Below are positions 21,356 through 32,991 of a DNA stretch of 64,000 nt, one piece after another. This DNA is from Hordeum vulgare subsp. vulgare (lineage: Eukaryota > Streptophyta > Magnoliopsida > Poales > Poaceae), in NCBI RefSeq assembly GCF_904849725.1, contig NC_058524.1, forward strand, positions 545,727,763 to 545,791,762, read 5' to 3'. A model generated the notes under the pieces. That model was not told the origin of the DNA. It saw only the letters and a list, made by a program, of their open reading frames with translations, and did no database searches. A program made the translations under genes and the position numbers. Every line of letters begins with the position of its first letter. Positions within the stretch are counted from its first letter, which is position 1.

Positions 21356-22703
21356 GTAGTTTTACTCTAAATCTTGTGTGTAAGCATATCATAAGGATAT
21401 GAACACAATAATGCTTATGTAAAACTGGTAACCCCACTTGTTCTTAACGATGAGTATGACCTATGATCAAGTATTCTTACTTGGCTCCTATGTCAATATA
21501 CTCATATATAGATGACTTTGTCATCTCCCAAGTGCTTGATAGATGCTAGGATGTTTGTGCATGTTCACCATATTTTATCTATCATTTTCTTGTGTGAGCA
21601 TGTTGGTCTGTGTATCCTAGCTCATTCGAGGACATCCAATTGTTGTTATTTGGCTCTTGATTTATCTTTTGCCAATTGGATGGACAAGAATGCCTAGGAC
21701 CCTCCTCTAGCTATCTATGCTTTCTCATCTCAAGTTCTTTTCATGCTTCATCACAAAACTTGAACAAGCACTTGTCGATCCCTCTGCATGAAGGACCACT
21801 CGGAGTTCTGTATCGTCAAAGGCTGCCTTCCAAAACCTGTTCATGAATCTCGGTGAAACCAACCCCACAAACTCGGTTCCACCGAATTCCCAGAGTTGAT
21901 CTAGGTTTTCAATCTCAGTACCACCAAAATCACCAACTCGGTTACACCGAGTTTCCCTATCAGCTCATAGCATAGGAACTCGGTGAGACCAATTTTGTAA
22001 TCTTGATGACACCGAAAGCGACAGGTATAAAGTCTTGCAGACAGAATGTTTTGAAATCACTTCTTCAAACGCTTCGCTCTCGAACCCTAAGCTACCGCCG
22101 AAGGACCCCTGGTCGTCGCCTTTGCCTCCTTGAGCACCTCCGCCGCTGGGATTCGCTGTCGTCGACGGAATCTTCACCACCGTCGCCGCCGTAGTCGGAC
22201 CGCCACCAAGTTAGGGTACGGATCCAATTTTATCTTGCACTCCCTCAATCAATCTCATGCGCATTAGAAATTTTATCTATAAGCCACCATGTGCAAACCC
22301 CTCCTTCCACCAGAAATTCCTGTAGAATTAGCGAATGAGAAATTTTTAGGTTTAGCCGTCCACAGAACTCATCTCGATGACACCGAATTGCAAAAGTCGG
22401 TTCCACCGATTTTGAATCTAGGGTTCCTGAGAATGAACTCAGTGATACCGAGTTGTCACTTTCGGCTCCACCGAAGTGATGAGCAAGTTTGTGTGAAGAA
22501 GTTCATTTGTCTCAGTGACTCCGAAAGTTCAAACTCGGTGCTACCGAAATTTGATGTGTAGAAAGTTAAAACTAAGGATTTCTTTGTTCAATTTTTTTGA
22601 AGAACTTCTGTGTTTTGTGATGCTCAACCCTTCTGCTCTTCTATACCCGCTTCACGGGTCTGCTTGTCTGTTAGTCTGTTGGTTGGTTGTTTTGTGTGTC
22701 AGG
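21356..22703 (+). other. Sirevirus internal spacer upstream of the extra ORF
   Basis: 1.35 kb with no supported reading frame. The first 480 bases are AT-rich and unremarkable. From 21850 to 22547 at least twelve short imperfect palindromes of the form TCGGTnnnACCGA occur. The segment ends at the ATG of the extra ORF. A pol 3' end is not recognisable here. Confidence 0.5.
21850..22547. repeat. Cluster A of TCGGTnnnACCGA palindromes
   Basis: I count about twelve 13-base units, such as TCGGTTCCACCGA, TCGGTTACACCGA, TCGATGACACCGA and TCGGTGCTACCGA, in 700 bp. Spacing is irregular and the three central bases vary. The arms are usually followed by AA or AGTT. Their density far exceeds chance. Confidence 0.8.
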
Positions 22704-24766
22704 ATGTCAGGATCTAATGATAGACATAATGATTACATAGAAAACAGTGTTGAGATGGACTCACGCACAAGTCTAGAGAAGACAACTTATGACCCAAGTT
22801 CTCCTAGCTCCCATGGCTTGCCCAAAGTAGCCACCAGGTAGAGAAAGAAGCTTGACTTAGATGAAGAGGACTCAGATTTTGTGCCAGAGGAAACTTCAGC
22901 TCCTCCAAAGGCTCCTAAGAAGACTATCAGAAAGGAGTATGCCAATCCTGCTGATCTTAGAGCACTTGCTTCTGCAAGGAAAAGTACAACACTTTCCATT
23001 GACAACCCTCCTAAGAAGGTTGGTGCAAAGAGAGCTAGGAAGAGGGTGATTCATGCTGTTGGAAGACCTACTTCCATGTATGTGGACCTAGGAGATGATG
23101 CTGGAGAAGATGAGATCCCAGCTGATGCCCCTCATCTTCCTCCTAAGAAAAAAATCTCATGGTTGATCCCATGCCCAGGAAGTCTTCTCCTAAGCCTCCT
23201 TCGGAGGCTAAGAAGACTGTAGCTCATAAGAAGAATAGAAAGGACATTCCTACAACTGCCAAGGACAAAGGACCTGCTTCCCGTGCCTTTGCTGCAAAGG
23301 AAAAAGAAGAGGATGCACTCATTCTCAGAAAGCTCCGACCAAATCTGCCACTTCGTAATGATGCTCATCCAGTAGCTAAAGACATGAAGAAGAGGAAAGA
23401 TGCAGGTTTGAGAAAATGGGTAGCTGCAGATCCATATGCTATAAGGAGAAGGACTGTTGTTGATCCAAGGTTTCACACCAAGGAACAACAATATTTCTAT
23501 GAGACTGTCTTGTATGACAAAAGTCCAGTTGTTAGTGACATGAGATATGTTGACTGGGCTTACATCAAAGCCAATGAAGATTTCTTTCCCCATGTGCAAG
23601 ACAACTTCAAGTCTATGGACATTGAAGATTTTGTTGGAAAAGAGATGACCCCATGGAACGATGAACTGATCATGCAATTCTACTCGACTGTTCATTTCTA
23701 TGGAGATGGTTTTATTATCTAGATGACTGATGGACACAAATATGAGTCAACAATTGATGAGTGGGCCACTATCATTGGTGCCCCTAAGCAGAAAGAGAGT
23801 GATGTTGATCTGTACTCCGAAGCAAACAAGAGTCACAACTCTATGGCCAACATGTACAAGCCAATTCCTCACAAGTATTTGGCAACTCACAAGATGGGCT
23901 CTGTGTACTTCCTGCAAGCAGGAATACCCACCGCTAACACCATTCTGAGACACACCTTTATGCCTAAATCAGGTGATAATAAGATGATCGGAGGTCACTC
24001 CATCAACTTGTTGCACCTTTTGGACACTCACACCAGATTTTGAGTGATGGACTTGATAGTAGAGACTAACAGTAGGACTGCTGCTCCTCAAAAAAGATCA
24101 TGTGGATATGCCCCGTATATTGAGATGCTTATCAATGCCAAGCTAGGCAAGCATGTATATCTCCTTGATCATCCCCATTTACCTCTTCAGGCAGAATTTG
24201 AAGACAATGAAGTGGTGATGGATGACAATGATCCCAGCTCAGCTGCAGCCAGAATGGCAGCTGAGGCAACAGAAGCTGAGGCTGCTAGGAATGTGCCACC
24301 ACCAGTTCCACAGCTCAGAACTCAAGCTGAGAAAATGTCATTTCTAGTTAGCTCTGTCCAAAGCATGTAGAAAAACATCGTGAAGATTCTGCAAAATCAG
24401 AAGAGCCTAGAGCGGGTCGTGGAAACAAAGTTCCATGACATGGATGTGAAGGTTACAAAATTGACTGCTATAGTCAAACAGCTTCAACATGAAGTTGACT
24501 CAGTGCAAATTCCACGCTCAGATGATGATGATGATGATGATGAAAACTCGCATCCTCGCACTACTACTCAGTTCAGCACCAGGCCTAGGTCAGCTGTTGT
24601 ACCTGCTCCGGAGAAAAGACACACTTCATATGCTCAAGCATCTCTACCTGCAACTTCAGCTCTAGCTCCAACTCAAGCACTTCCAATATCCACTCCTCCG
24701 GCTCCAGGACATTCAGCAAAAGACTTCATGGTCGCTCTCGTGTCGACTCCGTCATCAGTTGCCTAG
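22704..24766 (+). pseudogene. Sirevirus env-like/extra ORF (plant transposon protein family)
   Basis: From the ATG at 22704 (MSGSNDRHNDYIE) a frame of about 690 codons can be followed, with in-frame stops near 22839, 23720, 24041 and 24368 and one frameshift near 23150. The N-terminus is basic and Pro/Lys-rich. The centre (about 23400-24040) has RWVAADPYAIRRR, FHTKEQQYFYE, DWAYIKANEDFFPHVQDNF and FLQAGIPTANTILRHTFMP. These recall the widespread 'putative plant transposon protein' family. Then come an alanine-rich segment, a heptad-like MDVKVTKLTAIVKQLQHEV region, an Asp run from a GAT repeat, and a Pro/Thr-rich tail. I see no membrane segment. Position between pol and the 3' LTR matches Sirevirus env-like ORFs. 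Function is unknown. Confidence 0.72.
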
Positions 24767-24813
24767 GGAGACGATTAGCTCTATACTTTTGAACTTTTTA
24801 GTAACTTGTTCCC

Positions 24814-25263
24814 AAAGGGGGAGAACTGTATAGATCATAGGGCTTCGAGTGAGAGAGAGCTTTTGACTTTATTTGCTCTCATTTGGTTTTACAAAACTTT
24901 TTTCCTTTGGATGACTCTATCCAGATCCTGTGTTCGATCATATGCTTTATCTTGTTTGATGCTACACTATTATCTTTTAGCTATCTATGTGATGATCATT
25001 CACTTATCTTGTTGGTGTCATGTCCATTATATTCATTCTTATCTTGTATGCGCACCACCAAGATGTATGTGACATGGAAGAGTGACTCATGATCCTAATT
25101 GATTGTGCATTTGCATTCAAACACATATTTTAAATAATGCATAAATTTAAGGGGAGCTCTTGCTTTTCACATACTTCTCAAAGCGCCGATGCTAATCATT
25201 GATTATATCTTTTGTCGAAGCTTTGATCTCTATTTTGTCATCAATTACCAGAAAGGGGGAGAT
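24814..25263 (+). promoter_or_regulatory. Multiple polypurine tracts upstream of Sirevirus 3' LTR
   Basis: AAAGGGGGAGA occurs at 24814-24824 and again as GAAAGGGGGAGAT at 25251-25263, directly before the LTR. A related AAGGGGAGC lies at 25149-25157. The last is the plus-strand primer site by position. Repeated PPTs are a published trait of Sireviruses. The rest of the interval is AT-rich non-coding sequence. Confidence 0.75.
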
Positions 25264-25622
25264 TGAAAGCACAATTGCTCCCTAGGGTGGTGTTGATAAT
25301 TGATCACAACATATGCATCATTGGACTAATATGTTTATCCAAGTATATTTCAGAAAAGTTCAAAAGATGCTTTGGCTAAAGGCTTATGTGGAGATGCCCC
25401 TTTGATGCAAGAAAGGAATAAGATTGGCCCAAGCTTCAATCTAGAAGACTATTCATTTTATATTTGTGAGAAATCACTCTTGAGTCCATAGGGAAGGCAA
25501 TTCTATTAAAAGGGGGTGAGGTATTAAAATGAACTGGTCGCTAAAGTGCTCTAAGTTAGCCACCAAAATACTCAGTCATTTTTCCCCACATAACCATTCT
25601 GTCCAAAACCACATACTCAAAA

Positions 25623-25932
25623 TCGGTGCCACCAAGTTTTCCATTTCGGCCTCGCCGAGTTTGATCCCACATGGAACCCTAGCCATTCCCACCAAATCGG
25701 TGCAACTGAAACCATATTGGTGCTACCGAGTTTGGTTTACCAACTTTCGGTTGCATCAGTACACAAAATCGGAATTTCCGAGTTGAGTATCGGGGTCACC
25801 GAGTTTGCTCATCTGACTGTTAGTCAGGTTTTCGGTACCACCGAGTTGTATATATCGGTCTCACCGAGATTCAAAAGTTGTTGCCTTTAGTACAAGTCGG
25901 TACCACTGAGTTGATGACTTTGGTGTCACCGA
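25623..25932. repeat. Cluster B of TCGGTnnnACCGA palindromes in U3
   Basis: About eleven 13-base palindromic units (for example TCGGTACCACCGA, TCGGTCTCACCGA, TCGGAATTTCCGA, TCGGGGTCACCGA) lie within 310 bp just upstream of the TATA box. They are the same unit as cluster A. Palindrome blocks in the cis-regulatory part of the LTR are described for maize Sireviruses. Confidence 0.82.
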
Positions 25933-25974
25933 GTTTGCCACTTTTGGTGTAACGGTTAGATTTTGTGTGCTCTC

Positions 25975-25982
25975 TATATATA
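25975..25982 (+). promoter_or_regulatory. TATA box of Sirevirus LTR
   Basis: TATATATA follows CTC and precedes CCCCTTCACCC, about 40 bp downstream of the last palindrome. The leader sequence that follows is CT-rich, as expected for an RNA polymerase II start. Confidence 0.65.
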
Positions 25983-26365
25983 CCCCTTCACCCAACTCTC
26001 ATTCGTGGGAGAAGCACTCAAAACATACATTTTATTGCCAGATCCATTTTTCTGAGAGGGAGCCACCTACTCATGTGTTGAGACCAAGATATTCCATTCC
26101 AATCATTTCAATCTAGATCTCTAGCCTCCCCAAGTTGCTTTCCACCAAATCAATCTCTCCTACCTATTCCTATTCTGTGAGAGAGTGATTTTTTGTAGAG
26201 TATACTATCTTTAGAAGCACAAGAGCAAGGAGTTCATGATTCTACCACATCTATTACCTTTTGGAGGGTGGTGCCTCCTAGATTGGTTAGGTGTCGCTTG
26301 GGAGCCTCCTACTTTGTGTTGTGGAGTTGAATCAACATATTTGTAAGGGCAAGGAGATTGCCTAC

Positions 26366-27881
26366 TGGTACGTCCAAAATGCATCACTATTTTATATCAT
26401 AATTTATCTCTATTCATTGATATATTTCACTTTATGATGATGTACTTATAGTGTTTCGGCTTATTTTACACAGTTTCCAACTTTCCGGTGCCGAAACACC
26501 AAACACAGGATTCAACGGAGAAAATAACACGAAGATTTGAAACATCAGAAAATCTCCAAATGAGTTGAAATTTTGAGGGAAGAAGTTTCCGAACGGGTCC
26601 CGAAGACAGGCCAAAGGAGGGCCGGAGGGGGCCACAGGTCACCCAGGCGACCTGCTGGCGCAGCCCCCCCTAGGTCGCGCTAGGAGGCCGCCTGAGTGAC
26701 GGGACCCATCCCCGACACTCTCCTTTGGCCTATATATCCCTCTTGACCTAAAAATTCTAGAGACAAAAGAGTTTTCGCGATTCCGCCGCCAATGTGCAGC
26801 GAAAACCTACAGAGAAGAAAAGACCTTTCCGGTAGGCAGATTCCGCTAGGGAGAACTCCTCCCGGAAGGGGAGATCGTCCTCATCGTCATCACCATGATC
26901 ACGGGCATTATCGAGATCATCATCACCATCATCACCAACACCAGCACCATCTCCACCTTCATCCCATCTACTTCACCATTGCTATCGGAGTTGCACCTTG
27001 CACTATTCATCCCCTCTACTCTACCGGTGTTGATTACTCTTTTGTGGTGAATGCTATTGAGTTTTGTTGGAGGGTTGTTGTTATGACCAGATTGTTAATC
27101 ATATTTTCATCACCTCTGATCATGATATCTTTTATGTCTTGTGAATAGTTCCACAAGTTCTTGAGGACATGGGAAAAGTCTAGATGCTAGTAGTCATATG
27201 ATGTTGAAGTAATATGTGTTGATTGATATTTAAGTTATGGTGTTATTCTTCTAGTGGTGTTATGTGAACGTCGACTACATAAAACTTCGCCTTTTTAAGG
27301 ACCTAGGGGAATGCATCGTGTATAAAGAATGCTTATGCTGGGTTGCCAGAGTGACAGAAACCTGAACCCCATTTTGCATACTTTTGCACGAGGGAGTATT
27401 CGATCCTAAAGCTTATTTCTATGGTTAGGCTTTGCCTTAATTTCTCTATTGTATTTGCGGATTCTTGCAAGAGAGACTAATCATAATAGTGTACTTGTCT
27501 TATCCTAGACGGTGCACTAGTTAAGATCCACCCACATAACACTTATCAATACAAAACATTGTGCTAGACGGAATATGATGAAAGCACTTGACTATCTCTC
27601 CCGTGTGTCCTCAGGAACGCCTTAGTCTTTATAAGTTTAGTCCCTCGGCTTATCCTTTGTGTTCAAAAGGATTGCGCCACTTGCTGCCCCTTACCATTAT
27701 TTACTTTACTTGCATTTATTTCCTTGTTGGTTATACTAGAAAACCCATAAAAAGCTACCTTTTAGTACTTGCAGTTAGTCCTTGCTCAAGATCACTTGTC
27801 AATACCTTCTGCTCCTCGTTGGTTCGGCACTCTTACTTATTGAAAATTCTATGATAGATCCCCTACACTTGTGGGTCGTCA
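26366..27881 (+). repeat. 5' LTR of Athila-like copy 2
   Basis: 1516 bp from TGGTACGTCC (the partner has TGATACGTCC) to GGGTCGTCA. A TATA box (tatatatc, 26731-26738) follows CCTTTGGCC, and the right LTR has tatatgtc there. A CAY-rich trinucleotide stretch lies at about 26880-26955. The last 75 bases closely resemble the LTR end of copy 1. Confidence 0.92.
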
Positions 27882-27892
27882 AGACCATTTTC

Positions 27893-27910
27893 TGGCGCCA
27901 TTGCCGGGGA
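27893..27910 (+). promoter_or_regulatory. tRNA-Asp primer binding site, Athila-like copy 2
   Basis: TGGCGCCATTGCCGGGGA lies 11 bases after the LTR, with one mismatch to the tRNA-Asp complement seen in copy 1. Confidence 0.87.
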
Positions 27911-27998
27911 GCGTAGCGCTATTGGTAAGTGAAATTGGTAAGGAAACTTTTACACTATATGTCTTGTTTTTGTTTTGCTGTTTCCACTTTTTGTCCCT

Positions 27999-28531
27999 AT
28001 GGACAACTCTGCTCTTGGTTCGTTTCTTGTGGGGAACCCTCAAAATACTATTGTGGTGGAGAGGCCTCCCCCACCTATTGATATTGTGCCTTTTAAAATA
28101 CCAACTGGTATTATTGATTGTGTTTTGGCTAATCGATATGCAGGAGATAAACATCCAGGTGAACACTTGCTATATATTTCACAACTATGCTCCTTATTTA
28201 AGCTCGCGGGTATATCGATGGATTTTGTTATGAGAAAGTTATTTTCTCTATCATTAAAAGAGAAGGCTTTGGATTGGTATAGGCTTCTTGATGACTCACA
28301 TTTACTAAATTGGCAAGATCTTATGCCTCTCTTTTATGCAAAGTTTTATCCTCTTCATGAAATACATCGAGAGAGGAATTATATTTGTAAATTTTGGTCT
28401 CGTGACGGAGAAAGCATCGCTCAAGCTTGGGGAGATTGAAATCCTTAATGCTCAAATGTCCCAATCATGAGCTCTCCAAATAAATTGTTCTTACAAATTT
28501 TTATGCAGGGCTTTCTCGTCAAGATAAAGAG
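27999..28531 (+). pseudogene. Gag N-terminal half, Athila-like copy 2
   Basis: From ATG at 27999 (MDNSALGSFLVGNP) the frame reads the Gag core: HLLYISQLCSLFKLAG, LSLKEKALDWYRL, FYAKFYPLHEIHRERNYI and FWSRDGESIAQAWG. A TGA at about 28437 ends it where copy 1 continues. The next bases (to 28531) continue in other frames, so a stop plus a frameshift lie here. It corresponds to residues about 60-200 of the copy 1 polyprotein. It would form the particle shell. Confidence 0.85.
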
Positions 28532-29725
28532 ATGCTTGATGCTTCCTCTAGTGGGGAATTCTCCAACAAAAGCATTGAAACTAAATGGGATCTTATTGAA
28601 AGGATCCAGAAGAACACTGAAAACTGGGAGATGGATAAAGGTATTGAACCCGTTATAAATTATGAACGTGATTACATTGAGAGCTATGTGAAAACTGATT
28701 ACTTCAATACCTTTTGCACTAAGATTGGTCTTGATTCCCAGCTTCTAATTGATTTTTGCAAAGACTTTGCCTCTCATATTGACCCTTCTGAGAAGAAGAA
28801 GGATCAATGTCATAAACCTTTTAAGGATTTACCTGTTGATATTAATGTTGTTGACCCTATCTTGCCTGCAGTTGAATATGAAAAGCCCCCTTTTCCCGCA
28901 AGGATGAGAGAGCATTCTTTTGTCAGAGGCATCCTGAATAAAAGTGAAAGAACGACTGATGAGCATGAGGACCTGATTAAAGTCGATCCTCAAGTTGCAT
29001 TAGTCAAGGATCTTGTTACTAGTAATATTGAGGATTCCAATATAATTTTTTGTGTTGTTTCCACTAACCTTGTTACAACCAAGAATAAAGTCCCAATTTC
29101 AGGTACTCCAGTTGTATGTGTTAAAATAGGAGATCATAATTATTATGGGCTATGTGATTTGGGATCCAATGCTAGCGCTATTCCTTTTTCACTTTATCAA
29201 GAGATCATGAATGAGATTCTACCTTGTGAAATTGAAGAAGTTGATGTTACGATTCATCTTGCAAATAAAGAACCTATCTCTCCAATTGGAATTGTGCGAG
29301 ATGTTGAAGTTCGTTGTGGAAAGGTAAAATATCCCACCGACTTTCTAGTACTTGGTTCAATACAAGATAGTTTTTTCCCTATTATCTTTGGTAGGCCTTT
29401 TCTCAAAACTTGTGGAGCTATTATAGATTGCAGGAAAGGAAAAGTATCTGTTGAATTTAATGGCGAGCCATATGAATTTAACTTTTCTAAATTCTCGAAG
29501 CAAACTCATGGTACCGATCTACCTAGTAATGACAAAATTATTGAAGAGATTGCTTCTATTGCTATTCCTCCTAACGATCCTTTGCAGCAATTTATGGAAA
29601 ACCACAAGAATGATATGCATATGCAGGAAAGGAATGAACTAGATGATATATTCTTGAGACAACCTGCTATCCTAAAGCACAACCTTCCGACTGAACCTTT
29701 GGGAATTTTATCGAAACCAAAATAA
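28532..29725 (+). pseudogene. Gag C-terminal half and protease, Athila-like copy 2
   Basis: An open 397-codon frame starts MLDASSSGEFSNKS, matching the region of copy 1 that follows NRTMLDTS. The protease active-site region reads LCDLGSNASAIPFSLYQEI, with DLG where copy 1 has DMG. Downstream blocks NEPISPIGIVRDVEVRCGK-like and PTDFLVLGSIQDSFFPIIFGRPF are shared with copy 1. The frame ends at a TAA near 29723, shortly before the RT frame. No zinc knuckle is visible. The Gag part probably lacks its own start, so the ATG used here is only the first in frame after the frameshift. Confidence 0.85.
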
Positions 29726-29731
29726 AACCTG

Positions 29732-31747
29732 GTGTTTGATATTAAACCTCTTCCCAGTACGCTTAATTATGCTTATTTAGATGAAAAGAAAATATATCAT
29801 GTTATTATCAATTCTAACCTTTTAGGATATGAAGAAGAGCGATTATTGGAACTCCTTCGTAAACATCAAGGCGCTATTGTTTATACCCTTGATGATATTA
29901 AGGGGATTAGTCCATCTATTTGTCAACATAATATCAATCTTCAGCCTGATGCTAAACCAGTTGTTGATCATCAACGACGGTTAAACCCGAAGGTGAAAGA
30001 TGTTGTGAGGACCGAAATCCTCAAACTTCTAGTCGCAGGTATTATCTACCCTATAGCTGATAGTAAGTGGGTAAATCCAGTACATTGTGTTCCTAAGAAA
30101 GGAGGTACGACTGTGGTTCCTAATGATAAGAATGAACTAATACCTCAAAGAATTATTATTGGATATAGAATGTGTATTGATTACAGGAAGTTGAACAAGG
30201 CAACCAGGAAGGACCACTACCTGCTGCCGTTCATCGACCGAATGCTTGAAAGATTATCCAAAAACACTCACTTTTGCTATCTTGATGGGTACTCTGGCTT
30301 CTCTCAAATTCATGTTAATACTGCCGATCAAGAGAAGACCACTTTTACTTGTCCCTTTGGTACTTATGCTTATAGACGTATGTCTTTTGGTTTATGCAAT
30401 GCCCCTGATACTTTTCAAAGGTGTACGTCCACTATCTTTCATGGTTTTTGTGAGGAAATTGTGGAAGTCTTCATGGACGATTTCTCCGTCTATGGAACCT
30501 CTTTTGACCATTGTCTCCACAACCTTAATAAAGTTTTGCAAAGATGTGAGGAGACAAACTTGCTACTCAAATGGGAGAAGTGCCACTTCATGGTAAATGA
30601 GGGAATTGTTCTTGGCCACAATATTTCTGAAAGAGGAAGCGAGGTGGACACGACAACGATTGAAGCAATCGAGAGAATGCCTTATGCAAAAGACATCGGA
30701 GGTATTCGTAGTTTCTTTTATCATGCTGGTTTCTATAGGAGATTTACTAAAGACTTTTCTAAAACTTCAAAACCCCTTACTAATCTCCTCCAAAAGGATA
30801 TTCCTTTTGTTTTCGATGAAGATTGTAAGGAAGCCTTCGAAGTTCTTAAGAAAGCCTTGATAACCGCCCCTATAGTCCAACCACCTGATTGGAATTTGCC
30901 TTTTTACATCATGTGTGATGCTAGTGATTTTGCTGTTGAAGTTGTGTTAGGACAAAGGGTTGATAAGAAATTGAATGTTATCTATTATGCTAGCAAAACC
31001 CTTGACACCGCTCAAAAGAATAATGCTACTACTGAGAAAGAATTTTTAGCGGTAGTGTTTGCTTGTGATAAGTTTAGGCCTTACATTGTTGATTCTAAAG
31101 TCATTATTCATACTGCCCATGCTGCTATTAAGTATCTTATGGAAAACAAGGATGCCAAACCAAGGCTTATCAGATGGGTCCTTCTTCTTCAAGAATTTGA
31201 TTTGCAGATTGTTGATAGGAAGGGAGCAGACAACCCTGTAGCAGACAACCTTTCCAGGATGGAGGACATACCACATGATCCTATTCCGGTCAATGATAGT
31301 TTTCCTCACGAACAGTTAGCTGTTTTACAGGTGAAATCTAATTCAGATCCATGGTATGCAGATTATGATAACTTTATCATTGCAAAGTTTTTGCCTCCAG
31401 GTTTAACATTCCAGCAGCGGAAGAAGTTCTTCTACGACTTGAGGTATTACTTTTGGGATAACCCTCATCTTTTTAGAGAAGTTGCGGATGGAATTTTGAG
31501 AAGATGCATACCGGAGCATGAGCAGAAGGATATCTTGAGACAATGTCATAGTAGTCCTTATGGAGGACATCATGCCGGTGAGAGGACCGCACACAAGGTT
31601 CTCCAATCGGGTTTTTTTTGGCCCACTCTCTTTAAAGATGCTAGAAATTATGCTTTATCCTGTGATAAGTGCCAAAGAGTTGGTAATATTAGTAGGAGGA
31701 ATGAGATGCCTATGAATTATTCGCTAGTCATTGAGCCTTTTTATTGA
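29732..31747 (+). pseudogene. RT, RNase H and integrase zinc domain, Athila-like copy 2
   Basis: A 671-codon frame carries RT (residues about 60-370) with [21 protein letters not shown] and the intact FMDDFSVYG. The RT thumb blocks [16 protein letters not shown] and YHAGFYRRF follow, then RNase H ([41 protein letters not shown]). In the last block THAAH replaces the usual SDHAA, so one RNase H aspartate is lost. The integrase H2C2 region ([22 protein letters not shown]) ends the frame. A TGA near 31745 interrupts the WGFDF block at the start of the integrase core. It is the longest pol frame in the element. Confidence 0.9.
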
Positions 31748-32645
31748 TGGGGTTTTGATTTTATCGGTCCTTTCCCTCCTTCACACAACTACACTCACAT
31801 CTTACTAGCTGTAGATTATGTGACCAAGTGGGTTGAAGCGATCCCCACTGAAAGTGCAGATCATAAGACATCTTTGAAAATGCTCAAGGATGCAATCTTC
31901 CCTAGGTTTGGTGTACCTAGGTACCTCATGACTGACGGAGGATCACATTTTACACACGGTGCTTTTAGAAAAGCTCTAGCCAAATATGGTGTTAATCATA
32001 GAATTGCTTCACCTTACCATCCTAAAACAAGTGGGAAAGTTGAGATCACAAATAGAGAGATCAAGTTGATCTTGCAAAAGTCAGTGAACAGTTCTAGAAA
32101 GAACTGGTCCAATAAGTTAGGAGATGCCTTGTGGGCGTATAGAACTGCTTACAAAAATGCCATGGGGATGTCTCCATATAAGATGGTTTATGGCAAGGCA
32201 TGCTATCTACCTCTAGAATTAGGGCACAAAGATTTCTGAGCTGTTAGATAGCTTAATGTTGATCCAAAGCTTGCTGATGAAAAGCGTCTCATGAACTTGA
32301 CTTCTCTAGATGAGTGGAGAAGTGAAGCTTACGAGAGCGCAAAATTTTTCAAAGAAAAGGTAAATAAGTGGCATGACAAGAGAATTTTGAAACGTGAATT
32401 TAATGTTTTCTACAGGTAAATTACTTTCCAAATGGGAAGGACCTTACCATATCGAAGAAGTCTACTGCTCCGGTGCAATCATGATTAATAATTTTGAAGG
32501 CACAAAACCACATGTTGTGAATGGGCAAAGACTCAAGCATTACATGGCTGGAGACCCCATCAATGTAGAGGTGGATGTGATACAGGTAGCCACTCACGAA
32601 GAAAATATTGCAACACTGTATCAGACACCGGCAGAAGCAGAATAA
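31748..32645 (+). pseudogene. Integrase core and C-terminal domain, Athila-like copy 2
   Basis: The core has WGFDFIGPFPP, AVDYVTKWVEAIP, LMTDGGSHFTHG and SGKVEITNREIK, a complete D-D-E set. A TGA near 32237 replaces a codon after the LGHKDF block, and a frameshift near 32400 separates the C-terminal piece (KLLSKWEGPYHIEEVYCSG, NGQRLKHYMAG). Copy 1 has the same order. The piece between (32240-32400) still matches the copy 1 EKRLFDISSLDEWRAQAYE region. Confidence 0.87.
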
Positions 32646-32991
32646 GAAAAGGTATGAAATACGGTAAGGAAACTTCGCGAACATCAATAAAAGTTTTGTT
32701 TTATACGTTTTTGCAAAATTAGGAAAATTCTGAGCTGAAGCGGAGCCGGAGAGGAGCTCCAGATCACCCAGGCAACCTGCTGGCGCGGGCGGCCTCCTGG
32801 CCGTGGCCGCGCCAGGAGGCCGCCTGGATAACCTAGAGTCTGTCTCCGACTCCACTTTGGCTTGTTACCTTCCTTTCGGTGCATAAATTTTTCCTATATA
32901 TTTTATCGGATCGTCCCAGCGTTGTATCTTGCGATTCTGTGCATTTTCTCTTTCGATCTGTTTCTACCAAGCTAAGAATTTATTGTTCAAG

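Larger units (their letters stand above)
25264..26365 (+). repeat. Sirevirus 3' LTR, left part
   Basis: Begins TGAAAGCACAATTGC after the polypurine tract. It contains palindrome cluster B, a TATA box and a transcribed leader. It is cut at 26365 by the second Athila-like element, with CCTAC duplicated at 26361-26365 and 41825-41829. The LTR resumes without loss at 41830. Confidence 0.85.

Noticed and set aside
21850..25932. Short palindromic repeats as a CRISPR-like array
   Set aside because: Spacing is irregular, units are only 13 bases with variable cores, no cas-like genes exist, and the context is a plant Sirevirus.
26792..27148. Histidine-rich frame of 118 codons (and its counterpart at 35325-35900)
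   Set aside because: The histidines come from the CAY trinucleotide tract of the Athila-like copy 2 LTRs. It is LTR sequence, present in both LTRs.
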